Source: Pseudomonas anatoliensis | GTDB lineage: Bacteria; Pseudomonadota; Gammaproteobacteria; Pseudomonadales; Pseudomonadaceae | Length of the DNA: 64,000 bases | Assembly: GCF_017976235.1 (NCBI RefSeq) | Contig: NZ_JACVHC010000002.1 | Span: forward strand, 744,001-808,000 | Direction: 5' to 3' | Part shown: positions 28,923-39,047 of the stretch, piece by piece | Layout of the letters: each line of letters starts with the position of its first letter | Numbering within the stretch: the stretch's first letter is position 1 | Notes under the pieces: generated by a model | What the model was told of the DNA's origin: nothing | The model's input: the letters and a program-made list of their open reading frames with translations, nothing else | Databases searched by the model: none | Position numbers and translations under genes: made by a program

Positions 28923-30404
28923 TCAAAGTTTCAATTGTCCGATCGCCTTGCTCAATTCCCCAGCCAACGTCGCCAACTCATTACTGGTCGTCGCCGAATC
29001 CACGGTCTGCTGCACGGTGTTCTCGGTCACATCGCGAATGCTCACCACTGCCCGATTCATCTCCTCGGCGACCTGACTTTGCTGCTCTGCCGCTACGGCG
29101 ATCTGCGTGTTGCTCTCACGCATCTGCGCCACCGCTCCAGTGATTTCCGCCAGTGCCTCGCCAGCCTCCTGCGCCTGCTGCACACAATCGTCAGCCTTGT
29201 ACGAACTCTCTTGCATGAAATCCACCGCATCGCGAGTGCCGGCCTGCAACGCCGAAACCATGGTGGTGATCTCGTCGGTTGAGGTCTGCACGCGTTTGGC
29301 CAGGTTGCGCACTTCATCGGCGACCACCGCAAACCCACGGCCCATCTCACCGGCGCGGGCCGCCTCGATGGCGGCGTTGAGCGCGAGCAGATTGGTTTGC
29401 TCGGCGATGCTGTGAATCACGCTGACTACGCCGTTGATCTTCTGGCTGTCCTCGGCCAGCCGTTGAATCATCTGCGCGGTCTGTTGCACGCCGCTGGACA
29501 GGCCGGTAATCGAATGCTGCACCCGCGCCACCACCTGCTGGCCGCTGCCGGCGAGGGCATCGGCGGTTTGTGACAGATCGCGGGTGGCGCCGGCGTGCTG
29601 GGCGATGTGATAAACGGTGGCGGTCATTTCGTTGATCGCCGTGGCTGCCTGATCGGTTTCACTCTGCTGGCCAAGCATGCCGTGACGCACTTCGTTCATG
29701 CTCGACGCCAGGCGCGCCGCCCCGACATCCAGTTGCCGTGCGGTATTGGCGACAGTGGTAACGACGCGCTGATAACCGGCCTGCATCGCATTGAACGCAT
29801 TGGCCATCTGCCCGACTTCGTCCTTGCAGGCCAATGGCACACGGGCGGAGAGGTCGCCGCTTTTTTCAACGTGCAGCATCACGTCTTTCAACGTGTTCAG
29901 CTGGCTGAGCAGGAAGCGAATCAGCAATTGCGAAGCGCCGAGCATCGCCAGCATCAGGATGAACACCGCCACCGCGTAATTGGCGAAGCGCTCACCGAAT
30001 ACTTGAGTCAGGCTCGGGCCATAGGCGACGACAGCGACTTGCTGACCGTCGGCGCGGCTGAACACTTCAGCGCCGATCAGCAGGTTGTCGCCGAACAGTG
30101 GCAAGTGATTGAGCTCGTGCCAGCCGTTGCTATCGGTGATCTCCAACAGCGGCTGATCGTTGAAGCGCGGTACTTCGCCGCGTTTAAACGTCAGCACTTG
30201 CTCGGCCTTGGGCAGCGGCTGCCCGGCCGGCCAGGCCTTGAGCAACTGCGCCTGAGCTTGCGCCGACGATTGCGCCGCTTGACTGCGGGCCTGCTGTTCG
30301 AGTTGAACGGCATACAGCACCAGCAGCAGGGTAGTGACGAAGGCGACCGCGTTGACCGCCCAGAATTTGTATTTCAGCGAGATATTGCTAAGCCAGGCAC
30401 CCAT
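28923..30404 (-). CDS. Methyl-accepting chemotaxis protein
   Basis: A 493-residue receptor. A first span (residues 13-32), a short periplasmic domain of about 120 residues, a second span, a HAMP domain and a long cytoplasmic signalling coil follow in order. The hairpin tip is intact: [20 protein letters not shown] then [14 protein letters not shown]. The ligand domain is too small and diverged to name a ligand. ATG 30404 is chosen to begin just before the first span; a TTG at 30440 is possible. No che genes are near. Confidence 0.92.
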   Translation of the reverse strand: MGAWLSNISLKYKFWAVNAVAFVTTLLLVLYAVQLEQQARSQAAQSSAQAQAQLLKAWPAGQPLPKAEQVLTFKRGEVPRFNDQPLLEITDSNGWHELNHLPLFGDNLLIGAEVFSRADGQQVAVVAYGPSLTQVFGERFANYAVAVFILMLAMLGASQLLIRFLLSQLNTLKDVMLHVEKSGDLSARVPLACKDEVGQMANAFNAMQAGYQRVVTTVANTARQLDVGAARLASSMNEVRHGMLGQQSETDQAATAINEMTATVYHIAQHAGATRDLSQTADALAGSGQQVVARVQHSITGLSSGVQQTAQMIQRLAEDSQKINGVVSVIHSIAEQTNLLALNAAIEAARAGEMGRGFAVVADEVRNLAKRVQTSTDEITTMVSALQAGTRDAVDFMQESSYKADDCVQQAQEAGEALAEITGAVAQMRESNTQIAVAAEQQSQVAEEMNRAVVSIRDVTENTVQQTVDSATTSNELATLAGELSKAIGQLKL

Positions 30405-30510
30405 GGAGGTCTTCTCTGATAGCGGAAACAGTTTTGGCAAGGTGCCAGCATTGTGCCGCTATGCAGGGGAGCCGATTTGATGTGGGTCAACAGATCCGGT
30501 GGTGAAAGAA

Positions 30511-30583
30511 AAAGATCGCAGCCTTCGGCAGCTCCTACAGGGGAATGCCGTCCATGTAGGAGCTGCCGAAGGCTGCGATCTTT
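30511..30583. repeat. REP palindrome, GATCTTTTGAT-type
   Basis: Arms AAAGATCGCAGCCTTCGGCA and exact complement around a short spacer, between tatD and the chemotaxis receptor. Confidence 0.93.
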
Positions 30584-30589
30584 TGATGT

Positions 30590-31396
30590 TCAGGCCAATT
30601 CAGGAAGACCAAAAAAAGCCCGACTACAGGCGGTCGTGTGCGCCGCCAGATCTTCCTCGGTCTCACCCCGATGCAACGCCACCTCACGCAACACCTCAGT
30701 CAGATACGCCGGCTCATTGCGTCCGTTCTTCGGTTTCGGTCGCAAGGTGCGTGGCAGCAAATACGGCGCGTCGCTTTCGAGCATCAGCCGTCCGCGCTTG
30801 ATCTCTTTGACCAGCGGATGCAGATGCGTGCCTCGGCGCTCGTCACAGATCCAGCCGGTAATGCCGATGTGCAGATCCAGGTCGAGATAGCTGAACAACG
30901 CCTTTTGCTCGCCGGTGAAGCAATGCACCACGGCGGCGGGCAGTTGATCGCGGAAAGTCTTGAGAATTTCCAGCAGCCGCTGACTGGCATCGCGCTCGTG
31001 CAAGAACACCGGCAATTGCAGTTCAACGGCCAGTGCCAGATGTTCTTCGAGGACTGTTTCCTGCTGCGGGCGCGGCGAGAAATCGCGGTTGAAATCCAGA
31101 CCGCATTCACCCACTGCGACCACGCTGGATTCCTTCAGCAAACTGCGCAGGCGTCGGGCGCTGTCAGCGTTCCAGTCACTGGCCGAATGCGGGTGAATCC
31201 CGGCGGTGGCGAACAGTCGTTGGCCGCTTTCATCCAGCTGCTGGCAGAGTTCCAGCGCCTGCTCGCTCCCCTCGATGCTGGTGCCGGTCAGCACCAGTTG
31301 GCAGACCCCGGCGGCATAGGCGCGGTCGAGTACGGCCTGGTGTTTGTCGGCGAAACTTGGATTGGTCAGGTTGACGCCGATATCGATGAGTTGCAT
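30590..31396 (-). CDS. tatD: TatD-family metal-dependent deoxyribonuclease
   Basis: The 268-residue TIM-barrel hydrolase begins [18 protein letters not shown], the variant of the metal site found in E. coli TatD itself, then has [30 protein letters not shown] and [10 protein letters not shown], which supply the metal-binding His, Glu and Asp residues. It should act as a 3'-5' DNA exonuclease. ATG 31396 follows CGAGG. It lies divergent to the lytic transglycosylase gene. Confidence 0.92.
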   Translation of the reverse strand: MQLIDIGVNLTNPSFADKHQAVLDRAYAAGVCQLVLTGTSIEGSEQALELCQQLDESGQRLFATAGIHPHSASDWNADSARRLRSLLKESSVVAVGECGLDFNRDFSPRPQQETVLEEHLALAVELQLPVFLHERDASQRLLEILKTFRDQLPAAVVHCFTGEQKALFSYLDLDLHIGITGWICDERRGTHLHPLVKEIKRGRLMLESDAPYLLPRTLRPKPKNGRNEPAYLTEVLREVALHRGETEEDLAAHTTACSRAFFGLPELA

Positions 31397-31632
31397 GGTT
31401 GCTACCTCGGGCCGAAGGCCGGAAAGCATACCAGAGCTGTAGATTCATAAGAAAAGCCAAGAACTACAATGAGTTATCGCGGTCTTTTGATGCCGCGACG
31501 CAGCGTGGGTTGGCAGCAATGCCATCACTGTGCCAGTCTCTCGCACCATGCCAGCGCTCCTGGCGCTCTGTTTTCGTCGGTGATCTCAACCGTTTCGTGG
31601 TGATTTCGCCCCGTATTCTTTCCGGAGAGTGG

Positions 31633-33054
31633 ATGATTCGTCCCTCGGTTTTGCTGCTGTTTTGCGCATCGTTGCTACTGCCAATGACGGCGGTTGCGCG
31701 TCTGCCCGGGCCGCTACAAGCCGTGCCTGCCGCCAAGGTCCGCGATCTTTCGGAGATTCGCAGCAGTCGCGTGTTGCGGGTGCTGGTCAACCAGAGCCGT
31801 AACAGTTCCGGTGAAGTCCAGGGTCAGGCCATCGGCGTCGAATACCATCGTCTGCGCGCCTTCGAGCAATACCTCAATGGCCATTCCCGCGATGGCCAGG
31901 AAATTACCCTCAAGATCATTCCCAAAGCCAAGGATCAACTGCTCGGCGCGTTGCAGCGTGGCGAAGGTGACTTGGTCGCCCCTGGGGAGTTGCTCGATCT
32001 GCATGCCGGTTATGCGGTAGCCAGCAGTGAGCCGATTGCCGCTAACGTGCCGTTGGTACTGGTCGGCATCAAGGGCGAGCGGCGCTACACCAAGGTCGAG
32101 CAACTTGCCGGCAAAACCCTTGCGTTACCCACCGGCAGCGCTGCTGGGGAGGCGGTCAGTCAACTCAATCAGAAACTGGCGTTACGCAAACTCGCGCCGA
32201 TCAAGATCGAATGGGTCGATCCGACGCTGGCCGTGGAAGACGTGTTGGAGATGGTGCAGGGCGGCATCTTTCACCTGACCGTCGTTGAACTGCCGATTGC
32301 CGAGCGCTGGGGCAAGATCCTGCCCAAGCTGCGTGTCGATCGACAATTGGTGATCAGCGAACCGGGTGAGGAAAACTGGTTCGTGCGCCGTGATGCGTCG
32401 ATGTTGCGGGCCAGCGTCGACCGCTTCATCAGCGGTTACAAGAAACCGGCGAACGAAGATGCGGCGTTTCTGCGCATTTATCGCCGGCTCTATCAGGTTC
32501 ACTATCCATTGGCCAAGGCCGACCGTCAGCGTCTTGAAAAACTGCGCCCGACCCTGCAAAAACACGCCGCTGCGCAAAATATGGATTGGTTGAACCTGGC
32601 AGCGCTGGCGTTCAAGGAATCGGCGCTGCAGCCCAACGCCCGCAGCGGCAGTGGCCCGACCGGGCTGATGCAAATTACTCCATCCGCCGCCCAGCGCGTC
32701 GGTGTGAACAATATCCAGAATCTCGATGCGAACGTGCAGGCCGGGGCCAAGTACCTGGCGCTGATCCGCCGCAAGTTCTTCAACAGCCCCAAACTTAACG
32801 AGCGCGAACGCATGGCGTTCACGCTGGCGGCCTACAACATCGGCCCCGAGCGAGTGCAGGGCATGCGCGCCGAAGCCCGGCGCCGTGGGCTCAATCCCAA
32901 CCAGTGGTTCTTCCAGGTCGAGCGCATTGCCATGGAGCAGGTGGGAATGGGGGCCGTCAGCTATGTTAATAGCGTGAACAAGTATTACTTGGCGTTCGAT
33001 CGGGAGCGGGAGTCGTTGGAGCCCGGTGGACAGAAAGTTGTCTCACGGAAATAA
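31633..33054 (+). CDS. MltF-like lytic murein transglycosylase
   Basis: A 473-residue exported protein. Residues 1-21 are a signal peptide without a lipobox. Residues 40-270 resemble a family 3 solute-binding domain (VLRVLVNQSRN), and residues 310-440 form an SLT lysozyme-like domain with the catalytic Glu in AFKESALQPNARSGSGPTGL and the AAYNIGPERV motif. This is the MltF architecture, but it is probably a paralogue of the housekeeping enzyme. ATG 31633 follows CGGAGAG. It cleaves peptidoglycan to anhydromuropeptides in the periplasm by family inference. Confidence 0.88.
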   Translation: MIRPSVLLLFCASLLLPMTAVARLPGPLQAVPAAKVRDLSEIRSSRVLRVLVNQSRNSSGEVQGQAIGVEYHRLRAFEQYLNGHSRDGQEITLKIIPKAKDQLLGALQRGEGDLVAPGELLDLHAGYAVASSEPIAANVPLVLVGIKGERRYTKVEQLAGKTLALPTGSAAGEAVSQLNQKLALRKLAPIKIEWVDPTLAVEDVLEMVQGGIFHLTVVELPIAERWGKILPKLRVDRQLVISEPGEENWFVRRDASMLRASVDRFISGYKKPANEDAAFLRIYRRLYQVHYPLAKADRQRLEKLRPTLQKHAAAQNMDWLNLAALAFKESALQPNARSGSGPTGLMQITPSAAQRVGVNNIQNLDANVQAGAKYLALIRRKFFNSPKLNERERMAFTLAAYNIGPERVQGMRAEARRRGLNPNQWFFQVERIAMEQVGMGAVSYVNSVNKYYLAFDRERESLEPGGQKVVSRK

Positions 33055-33161
33055 TCAAATAAATCGATTGTTATGGCGAAATATTTGCGCTTTAAACATG
33101 AAAATAACTGATTAATATAGCGGCCAACCCACACACACTTTCGCAAAACAAGGAACGCAGC

Positions 33162-33596
33162 ATGAGCTCTCTGATCAACAAGGTACTGTTCACCCGCGCT
33201 GGCTACGGCCTGACCATCCTGCGCATCGTAGTCGGCGTGATCTTCGCCGCACATGGCGCGCAGAAACTCTTCGGAATGTTCGGTGGGTATGGCCTTGCCG
33301 GCACCGCGCAGTACATGGAGAGTCTGGGTCTGACGCCGGGTTATGCCATGGCCGTTCTGTCGGGTGGTACCGAGTTTTTCGCTGGCCTGGCGCTGATCAT
33401 CGGCCTGCTGGTCCGTCCGGCAGCATTGGGTCTGACCGTCCTGTCGCTGGTGGCGATCTTCACCGTGCACATCAGCAACGGCCTGTTCATGGCCAACAAC
33501 GGTTACGAGTTCGCCTTGGCTTTGCTCGGTGGCAGCCTCGCGGTGCTGATCGAAGGTGCCGGCAAGCTTTCGGTGGACCGCGCCATCGCCGGTTGA
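33162..33596 (+). CDS. DoxX family membrane protein
   Basis: A 144-residue protein with four membrane spans. The first carries LRIVVGVIFAAHGAQKLFGMFGG, typical of DoxX. ATG 33162 has AAGGAACGCAGC upstream. Family members are linked to redox or stress responses, but the activity of this one is not known. It stands alone and ends at a clear terminator. Confidence 0.9.
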   Translation: MSSLINKVLFTRAGYGLTILRIVVGVIFAAHGAQKLFGMFGGYGLAGTAQYMESLGLTPGYAMAVLSGGTEFFAGLALIIGLLVRPAALGLTVLSLVAIFTVHISNGLFMANNGYEFALALLGGSLAVLIEGAGKLSVDRAIAG

Positions 33597-33612
33597 CCGC
33601 TCTGGCTCAAGC

Positions 33613-33640
33613 AAAGGCCCGCATTGTGCGGGCCTTTTTT
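33613..33640 (+). terminator. Terminator after doxX
   Basis: AAAGGCCCGC/GCGGGCCTTT hairpin followed by T residues. Confidence 0.9.
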
Positions 33641-33654
33641 GTTGGCGCTGATTC

Positions 33655-33685
33655 TTGACACTGATCGGTCACGTTCTCTAGGATG
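33655..33685 (+). promoter_or_regulatory. Candidate sigma-70 promoter for the 33.8-kb small gene
   Basis: TTGACA and TAGGAT lie about 18 bp apart. They would start a leader of about 150 nt before the ATG at 33844. Confidence 0.45.
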
Positions 33686-33719
33686 TTGCCCATGCGCCGA
33701 TTTAAACAGCTACTTGCGG

Positions 33720-33843
33720 GGCGCCAGGTGACTCGATCAGTCACCGTCAGAAGCCGGAACAGGGCTTCGAAATACCGCTAAAGCGCTGGTTCGGTGTTGC
33801 CTCTCACCTGCCATGCAGACTTTTGAGGCAGAGACACGACACA
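33720..33843 (+). ncRNA. Candidate structured 5' leader
   Basis: Three inverted repeats follow in order: GGTGACT/AGTCACC (33728-33745), GAAGCC/GGCTTC (33750-33768) and TGCCTC/GAGGCA (33798-33830). The last would pair with the only purine-rich GAGG stretch before the start codon. No known riboswitch class is recognised. Confidence 0.35.
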
Positions 33844-34152
33844 ATGAATGCACTACGCCCTCCAGCACGTCCCGCGCCGATCACGGCACATATCACCCAG
33901 CGCAATCCAAAAATCCTCCTTGGCGGTAAACATCAGCCGACGCTGTTGCGTTATCTCGATGGCTGGCCACGTCGCAGCGGAGGTCCTGCCGCGTTCCTGA
34001 TCCAGTTCGTTGAAGACGGCGAGTCGCTGACGCGTTTCGCCAGTGACAGTTTCGATCTGGCGGTGATTCAGTCACCGAGTGAGGAAGATGCGCCTGAAAT
34101 GATCAAGCAACTGGTGCGTGTCGCGCGGCAGGGGCTGATTACCCGTCGCTGA
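33844..34152 (+). CDS. Conserved small protein with a methyltransferase-like C-terminus
   Basis: A 102-residue soluble protein. The end reads SFDLAVIQSPSEEDAPEMIK then QLVRVARQGLITRR, which resembles motifs IV-VI of class I methyltransferases (FDLVI...L..V.R.G), but the SAM-binding N-terminal motif is missing. ATG 33844 is not preceded by a good ribosome site; a TTG at 33823 is an alternative. It is convergent with greB, stops 7 bp away from it, and has an unusually long leader. Confidence 0.65.
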   Translation: MNALRPPARPAPITAHITQRNPKILLGGKHQPTLLRYLDGWPRRSGGPAAFLIQFVEDGESLTRFASDSFDLAVIQSPSEEDAPEMIKQLVRVARQGLITRR

Positions 34153-34158
34153 TCGCGC

Positions 34159-34656
34159 TCACGGGTAATCGATCGCCACGATGTAAACGCATTGTTCGCC
34201 GGTCGGAGTTTGCACACGCACTTCGGCATCCAGCGCCTTGCCAATCAAGGCTCGGGCCAACGGCGAATCAATGCTGATTAAACCCAGTTTCAGATCCAGT
34301 TCATCCGGGCCAACGATGCGGTAGCGCGATTGCTTGCCGTCTTCGTCCTCGATGGTGACCCAGGCGCCGAAGTAGACCTTGTTCGGATCGCTGGGTTTTT
34401 CGCTGACTACCTTGAGCGCTTCGAGACGTTTGGTAAGAAAGCGCACACGACTGTCGATTTCGCGCAGCATCTTCTTGCCGTAGGTGTATTCAGCGTTTTC
34501 CGAGCGATCGCCCTGGGCCGCCGCCTCGCTGACCGATTGCGTCACTTGCGGGCGGCGCACGTGCCACAACTCATGGAATTCGGCGCGCATCCGCGCTTCA
34601 CCTTCAGGGGTGATCAGCGCGGTGCCGGCGGTGCGGGGAGGGCGATAACGGCTCAT
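34159..34656 (-). CDS. greB: Transcription elongation factor GreB
   Basis: A 165-residue protein with the coiled-coil domain and its acidic tip [20 protein letters not shown], in which D and E coordinate Mg2+ in the RNA polymerase active site, and a C-terminal FKBP-like domain ([13 protein letters not shown]). The N-terminal MSRYRPPR and the basic KRLEALKVV favour GreB over GreA. It rescues backtracked polymerase. It starts 34 bp upstream of the permease-gene end, on the same strand. Confidence 0.95.
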   Translation of the reverse strand: MSRYRPPRTAGTALITPEGEARMRAEFHELWHVRRPQVTQSVSEAAAQGDRSENAEYTYGKKMLREIDSRVRFLTKRLEALKVVSEKPSDPNKVYFGAWVTIEDEDGKQSRYRIVGPDELDLKLGLISIDSPLARALIGKALDAEVRVQTPTGEQCVYIVAIDYP

Positions 34657-34690
34657 GGCAACTTCTTGTGGTGACGAGCGCTTGAGTCTA

Positions 34691-37198
34691 TCAACCCTCG
34701 CGCAACACTGTCAGCGGACTTGCGTTGAGTGCCCGGCGCGTGCCGAACACACCAGCGCCGCCGATCAGCACTGCGCCAATCAGCGGTAGCACCAGCAGCC
34801 ACGGATGCGGATGCCACGGCAGATCGAACGCGTAGCGATACAACACCAGACTTACCACTTCCGAGCCAATCGCCGCGAGCAAACCGCTGACCGCGCCGAG
34901 CAGGCCGAACTCGATGCGCCGAGCCTTGATCAGCAATTGCCGCTCCGCACCCAAGGCACGCAGCAGCGCGCCTTGGCGAATGCGTTCATCCAGCGTCGCT
35001 TGCAACCCGGAAAACAACACGGCCATGCCCGCCGCCAAGACAAACAACAACACATATTCCACCGCCAGGGTGACCTGGGCGAGGATGCTGCGCAGCTGTT
35101 CAAGCAAGGCTTCGACCTGAAGAATGGTCACCGCCGGGAAGGCGCGCGACAGTTCGACGATCTGCTGGTCGTGACCCGCGGCCAGATAGAAACTGGTCAG
35201 GTAGGTCGCTGGCAGGTCCTTCAATGTGCCAGGCTGGAAGATCATGAAGAAGTTCGGCTGGAAGTTGTCCCAGTTGATATCGCGCAGACTGGTGACTTTC
35301 GCTTCGCGATTGACCCCGCCAACACTGAACACCATGTGATCGCCCAGTTTGAGCTTGAGGCTCTCGGCAACTTTGCCCTCCACTGACACGCCCGGTACAT
35401 CGCCGGTTGGCTGTTCGGTCCACCACGTTCCGGCAGTCAGTTTGTTGCCGGCGGGCATATCCGCGGCCCAGGTAAGGCTCAGGTCACGTTGTACCGCGCG
35501 GTCGCCGGCAGAATCCTTGCTGACGATTTGCTGCACCGGGTCGCCGTTGATGCTGATCAGCCGTCCCGGCACGACCGGGTACAGCGGCGCCGCTTGCGCG
35601 GACACCTTGATCAGGTGATCGGTGAACGCCTGCTTGTCCGCCGGCAAAATATTCAGGGCAAAGTAGTTCGGTGCGTTTTTGGGCAGCTGGTTTTGCCAGG
35701 TGTCGAGCAGTTCGCCACGCAACAGCGCGATCAGCGCCATGGACAACAGGATCAGGCCGAACGCCAACGATTGACCCGCTGCGGCCAGTGGATGGCGCAA
35801 CAGTTGGCCGAGGCCAAGACGCCACGGCAACGATGCGCGGGCGAGCATCCGCCGCAGGCTTTGCAGCAATAACAGCAACAGACCACCGAGCACCAGCGCA
35901 GCGACGATACCACCGCCGAGCAGTGCGAACGTCAGCAGCAGATCAAGGCTGAGGCGCCACATGATCAAGCCGAGAGCGCCCAAAGCGGCGCCGTAAACCA
36001 TCCAGGTACTCGATGGAATCGGCAGCATGTCACGGCGCAACACGCGCAATGGCGGTACACGACCCAGCGCGGCGAGCGGCGGCAGGGCGAAACCGGCCAG
36101 CGCCACCAACCCGGTGCCGATCCCGGCGATGGCCGGAAACAGGCCGCCCGCTGGCACATCACTCGGCAACAGATCATGCAGCAGCGCAAACAAACCCAGT
36201 TGCGCCAACCAGCCGAGCAGCGCACCGCCAATGGCGGCGAACAACCCCAGCACCGTCAGTTGAATACTGAACAGCAGCATGGTTTCCCGACGTGATAACC
36301 CGAGACAGCGCAGCAAGGCACTGGCATCGAAACGACGGCTGGCGAAGCGATTTGCTGACAAAGCGACGGCCACCCCGGCCAGCAGCACCGCGACCAGACT
36401 GGCCATGTTCAGATAGCGCTCGGCTTTGCCCAACGCGCCACCAATCTGCCGGTTGCCGTCGCGGGCATCCTGAATCCGCTGGTTCGCCGCGAGCCCCGGT
36501 TTGATCAACTGTCGATAGGTTTCCAGCGCTTGCGGCTCGCCGCGCCACAGTTCGCGGTAGCTCACCCGACTGCCGGGCTGCACCACTGCGGTAGCGGCAA
36601 GATCGTCGAGATTGATCAGCACCCGTGGCGTCAGGCTGTAGAAGTTGCCGGCGCGATCCGGCTCGTAGGTCAGCACCCGGGTCAGCTTCAATGTCTTCGA
36701 GCCGACATCGATGCTGTCGCCGATATTCAGATCCAGCGCAGTCAGCAGACGTGCCTCGACCCAGGCTTCGCCCGGTTGTGGTTCGCCGCCGGGCTCTTCA
36801 GTGGCGAAGGGCGCCGGGGCGCTTTTCAGCTCGCCGCGCAATGGGTAAGCGCGATCAACCGCTTTGATACTCGACAACTGAATGCCGTTGTCGGTGGCGA
36901 TGACGCTGGAAAACTCCACCACCTGCGCATGGTTCAGGCGCAGTTCGGTGCCGCTCCTGATCTGCTCCTCACGAGCCGGTGAGCTGCCTTCAAGCACCAG
37001 GTCTGCGCCGAGAAACTCGGTGGCACGCAACATCATGGCGCCGTTGAGGCGAGCGCCGAAATAACCGATGGCGGTACTCGCCGCCACCGCCACGACGAGG
37101 GCGAAGAACAATACCCGCAATTCTCCGGCGCGGGCATCGCGCAGCAGTTGGCGGATGGCGAGACTGAACAGACGCAACAGCGGCAGACGTGCCATCAA
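34691..37198 (-). CDS. YbbP-type ABC transporter permease (FtsX/MacB family)
   Basis: An 835-residue inner-membrane protein with about ten spans and two FtsX domains: an N-terminal span and large periplasmic domain ([20 protein letters not shown]), a central bundle, a second periplasmic region and a last bundle ending [19 protein letters not shown]. This matches YbbP-like permeases, which pair with a YbbA ATPase. The stop of the ATPase gene overlaps its start by 4 bp. The substrate is unknown; lipoprotein or lysophospholipid handling is a guess from the family. Confidence 0.9.
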   Translation of the reverse strand: MMARLPLLRLFSLAIRQLLRDARAGELRVLFFALVVAVAASTAIGYFGARLNGAMMLRATEFLGADLVLEGSSPAREEQIRSGTELRLNHAQVVEFSSVIATDNGIQLSSIKAVDRAYPLRGELKSAPAPFATEEPGGEPQPGEAWVEARLLTALDLNIGDSIDVGSKTLKLTRVLTYEPDRAGNFYSLTPRVLINLDDLAATAVVQPGSRVSYRELWRGEPQALETYRQLIKPGLAANQRIQDARDGNRQIGGALGKAERYLNMASLVAVLLAGVAVALSANRFASRRFDASALLRCLGLSRRETMLLFSIQLTVLGLFAAIGGALLGWLAQLGLFALLHDLLPSDVPAGGLFPAIAGIGTGLVALAGFALPPLAALGRVPPLRVLRRDMLPIPSSTWMVYGAALGALGLIMWRLSLDLLLTFALLGGGIVAALVLGGLLLLLLQSLRRMLARASLPWRLGLGQLLRHPLAAAGQSLAFGLILLSMALIALLRGELLDTWQNQLPKNAPNYFALNILPADKQAFTDHLIKVSAQAAPLYPVVPGRLISINGDPVQQIVSKDSAGDRAVQRDLSLTWAADMPAGNKLTAGTWWTEQPTGDVPGVSVEGKVAESLKLKLGDHMVFSVGGVNREAKVTSLRDINWDNFQPNFFMIFQPGTLKDLPATYLTSFYLAAGHDQQIVELSRAFPAVTILQVEALLEQLRSILAQVTLAVEYVLLFVLAAGMAVLFSGLQATLDERIRQGALLRALGAERQLLIKARRIEFGLLGAVSGLLAAIGSEVVSLVLYRYAFDLPWHPHPWLLVLPLIGAVLIGGAGVFGTRRALNASPLTVLREG

Positions 37199-37878
37199 GG
37201 CTCCAGAGGGGCGACCAACAGCCCGGCTTCAAGACGGATCAGACGCCGGCAGCGATGGGCCAGGCGTTCGTCGTGGGTCACCAGCACCAGGGTGGTGCCG
37301 CGTTCCTTATTCAATTCGAACAGCAAGTCGCTGATGCGCTCGCCGGTGTGGCTGTCGAGGTTTCCGGTGGGTTCATCGGCGAACAGTACGTCAGGTTCGG
37401 CAGCAAACGCCCGGGCAATCGCCACGCGTTGTTGCTCACCACCGGACAATTGGCGCGGCGAGTGCGTCAGGCGCTGGCCGAGTCCGACCCGTTGCAGCAA
37501 TTGGGTTGCGCGCTCACGAGCGTCTTTGCGGCCATCGAGTTCCAGCGGCAGCATGACGTTTTCCAGTGCATTGAGACTGTCGAGCAACTGGAATGACTGA
37601 AAAACGAAACCGACGTGCTCGGCACGGATGCGCGCGCGCTGGTCTTCGTCGAGACCGCTCAGGCCCTGGCCGGCCAGCGTGACTTCGCCGCTGCTGGGCA
37701 GGTCGAGCCCGGCGAGCAGGCCGAGGAGGGTGGATTTGCCGGAACCGGACGCGCCAACGATGGCCAGGCTGTCGCCCTTGTTCAGTTCCAGGCTGAGTTC
37801 GTGCAGGATAGTCAGTTCACCTTCCGCGCTGGAAACCACTTTGCTGAGGTTCTTCGCGGTGAGAATGCTTGCGCCCAT
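37195..37878 (-). CDS. YbbA-type ABC transporter ATP-binding protein
   Basis: A 227-residue ATPase with Walker A GASGSGKSTLLGLLAGLD, Q-loop FVFQSFQLL, signature LSGGEQQRVAIARAF and Walker B VLFADEPTGNLD, as in the LolD/MacB group. It overlaps the permease gene by 4 bp, suggesting coupling. ATG 37878 is only ten bases from the tesA start on the other strand. The ybbA-tesA divergent pair is also found in E. coli. Confidence 0.93.
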   Translation of the reverse strand: MGASILTAKNLSKVVSSAEGELTILHELSLELNKGDSLAIVGASGSGKSTLLGLLAGLDLPSSGEVTLAGQGLSGLDEDQRARIRAEHVGFVFQSFQLLDSLNALENVMLPLELDGRKDARERATQLLQRVGLGQRLTHSPRQLSGGEQQRVAIARAFAAEPDVLFADEPTGNLDSHTGERISDLLFELNKERGTTLVLVTHDERLAHRCRRLIRLEAGLLVAPLEP

Positions 37879-37888
37879 GGAGAATCCG

Positions 37889-38494
37889 ATGCGTGTATGG
37901 TTTTTGAGTGCTGGCCTGGCCTTGATGTGCATGGCCCAGAACGCAGCGGCGGGTACTGTCCTGATCGTTGGCGATAGTATCAGCGCCGGTTTCGGCCTGG
38001 ATACCCGTTTGGGGTGGGTGTCGTTGCTGGAGCAACGGCTCAAACAGGAGGGTTTCGACGATAAAGTGGTCAATGCCTCCATCAGCGGCGACACCAGTGC
38101 CGGAGGCCAGGCGCGGCTGCCCGCGCTGCTTGCAGAGCATAAGCCTGAACTGGTCATCCTCGAACTGGGTGGCAATGACGGCCTGCGCGGAATGCCGCCA
38201 ACGCAATTGCAACAAAACCTTGCGGCGATGATCGACAGCTCGCGGCAAAGCGGCGCGAAGGTGCTGCTGCTGGGCATGCAACTGCCGCCCAACTACGGCA
38301 AGCGCTACACCGATGCTTTCGCCGAGGTCTACGGCAAACTCGCCGATGACAAAAAAATCCCGCTGGTGCCGTTTTTCCTCGACGGCGTGGGCGGCCATCC
38401 GGACCTGATGCAGGCCGATGGTCTGCACCCGGCGGCCGGGGCTCAGGGCAAGTTGCTGGAAAATGTCTGGCCGACGCTAAAACCGCTGCTTTGA
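37889..38494 (+). CDS. tesA: Arylesterase/acyl-CoA thioesterase I, periplasmic
   Basis: A 201-residue SGNH hydrolase. A signal peptide ends near residue 21 (NAAAG). Block I is VGDSISAGFG with nucleophile S30, followed by NASISGDTSAGG, GGNDGLRG, and DGLHPAAG with the catalytic Asp and His. ATG 37889 follows GGAG by six bases; an in-frame ATG at 37877 would overlap the ybbA start. It hydrolyses acyl thioesters and esters in the periplasm by family inference. Confidence 0.93.
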   Translation: MRVWFLSAGLALMCMAQNAAAGTVLIVGDSISAGFGLDTRLGWVSLLEQRLKQEGFDDKVVNASISGDTSAGGQARLPALLAEHKPELVILELGGNDGLRGMPPTQLQQNLAAMIDSSRQSGAKVLLLGMQLPPNYGKRYTDAFAEVYGKLADDKKIPLVPFFLDGVGGHPDLMQADGLHPAAGAQGKLLENVWPTLKPLL

Positions 38495-38551
38495 GGCTTT
38501 TCTAGCGGCAGGCTTTCGGCTAATGTGGCGCCCCCTTAATCGGAGGCCCCG

Positions 38552-38845
38552 ATGTCGCGTTCTGCCTGGTCCCTTTTTGCCTATCAACTGATCGAGCCTG
38601 ACGAGCAGCTGGATCTGTTCGCCTGCCAGGAAGTGCGGGTGCATCTGGTGACCCGTCAACTCGAACTCGGCGGCTCGGCCGATCGCACTCTGTGCGGCAG
38701 CCTGCTGCCGGCGCAACCACGCTGGTCGAGCGTGGATCGCCGGGTGTTTCAGGACCAGCGCCTGTGCTCGCTGTGCCGGGCGATTCTTGAGTCGCAGAAG
38801 CGCGGGACTTCGCCGATCTGGCCTGAGTTGCGTTTCGAGCTCTAA
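38552..38845 (+). CDS. Conserved hypothetical protein with Cys pairs
   Basis: A 97-residue soluble protein. ATG 38552 follows CGGAGG, a strong ribosome site. It contains five cysteines, including the C-S-L-C pair in QRLCSLCRAIL near residue 72 and a preceding TLCGSLL; these could bind a metal. It lies 57 bp after tesA on the same strand. I do not recognise the family. Confidence 0.72.
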   Translation: MSRSAWSLFAYQLIEPDEQLDLFACQEVRVHLVTRQLELGGSADRTLCGSLLPAQPRWSSVDRRVFQDQRLCSLCRAILESQKRGTSPIWPELRFEL

Positions 38846-38850
38846 GATAA

Positions 38851-38948
38851 GATCAAAAGATCGCAGCCTTCGGCAGCTCCTACATTTGGAATGCAGTCTT
38901 CTATAAGGGAGCTGCCGAAGGCTCGGGCCGCGATCGGACGATCTTTTC
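38851..38948. repeat. REP palindrome with disrupted right arm
   Basis: The left arm GATCAAAAGATCGCAGCCTT is intact, but the complement is interrupted by extra bases (TCGGGCCGCGATCGGACG region) and a diverged GGGAGC. It appears to be a decaying copy. Confidence 0.8.
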
Positions 38949-39047
38949 GCACTCAGCGCGGTCTATCGGCCTGTCTCCCCGAATATTCAAAGTGCAGTGT
39001 ACAATCGCGCTCTTATACCCTTGATGATCATGCGAAGGATTTTCCGG

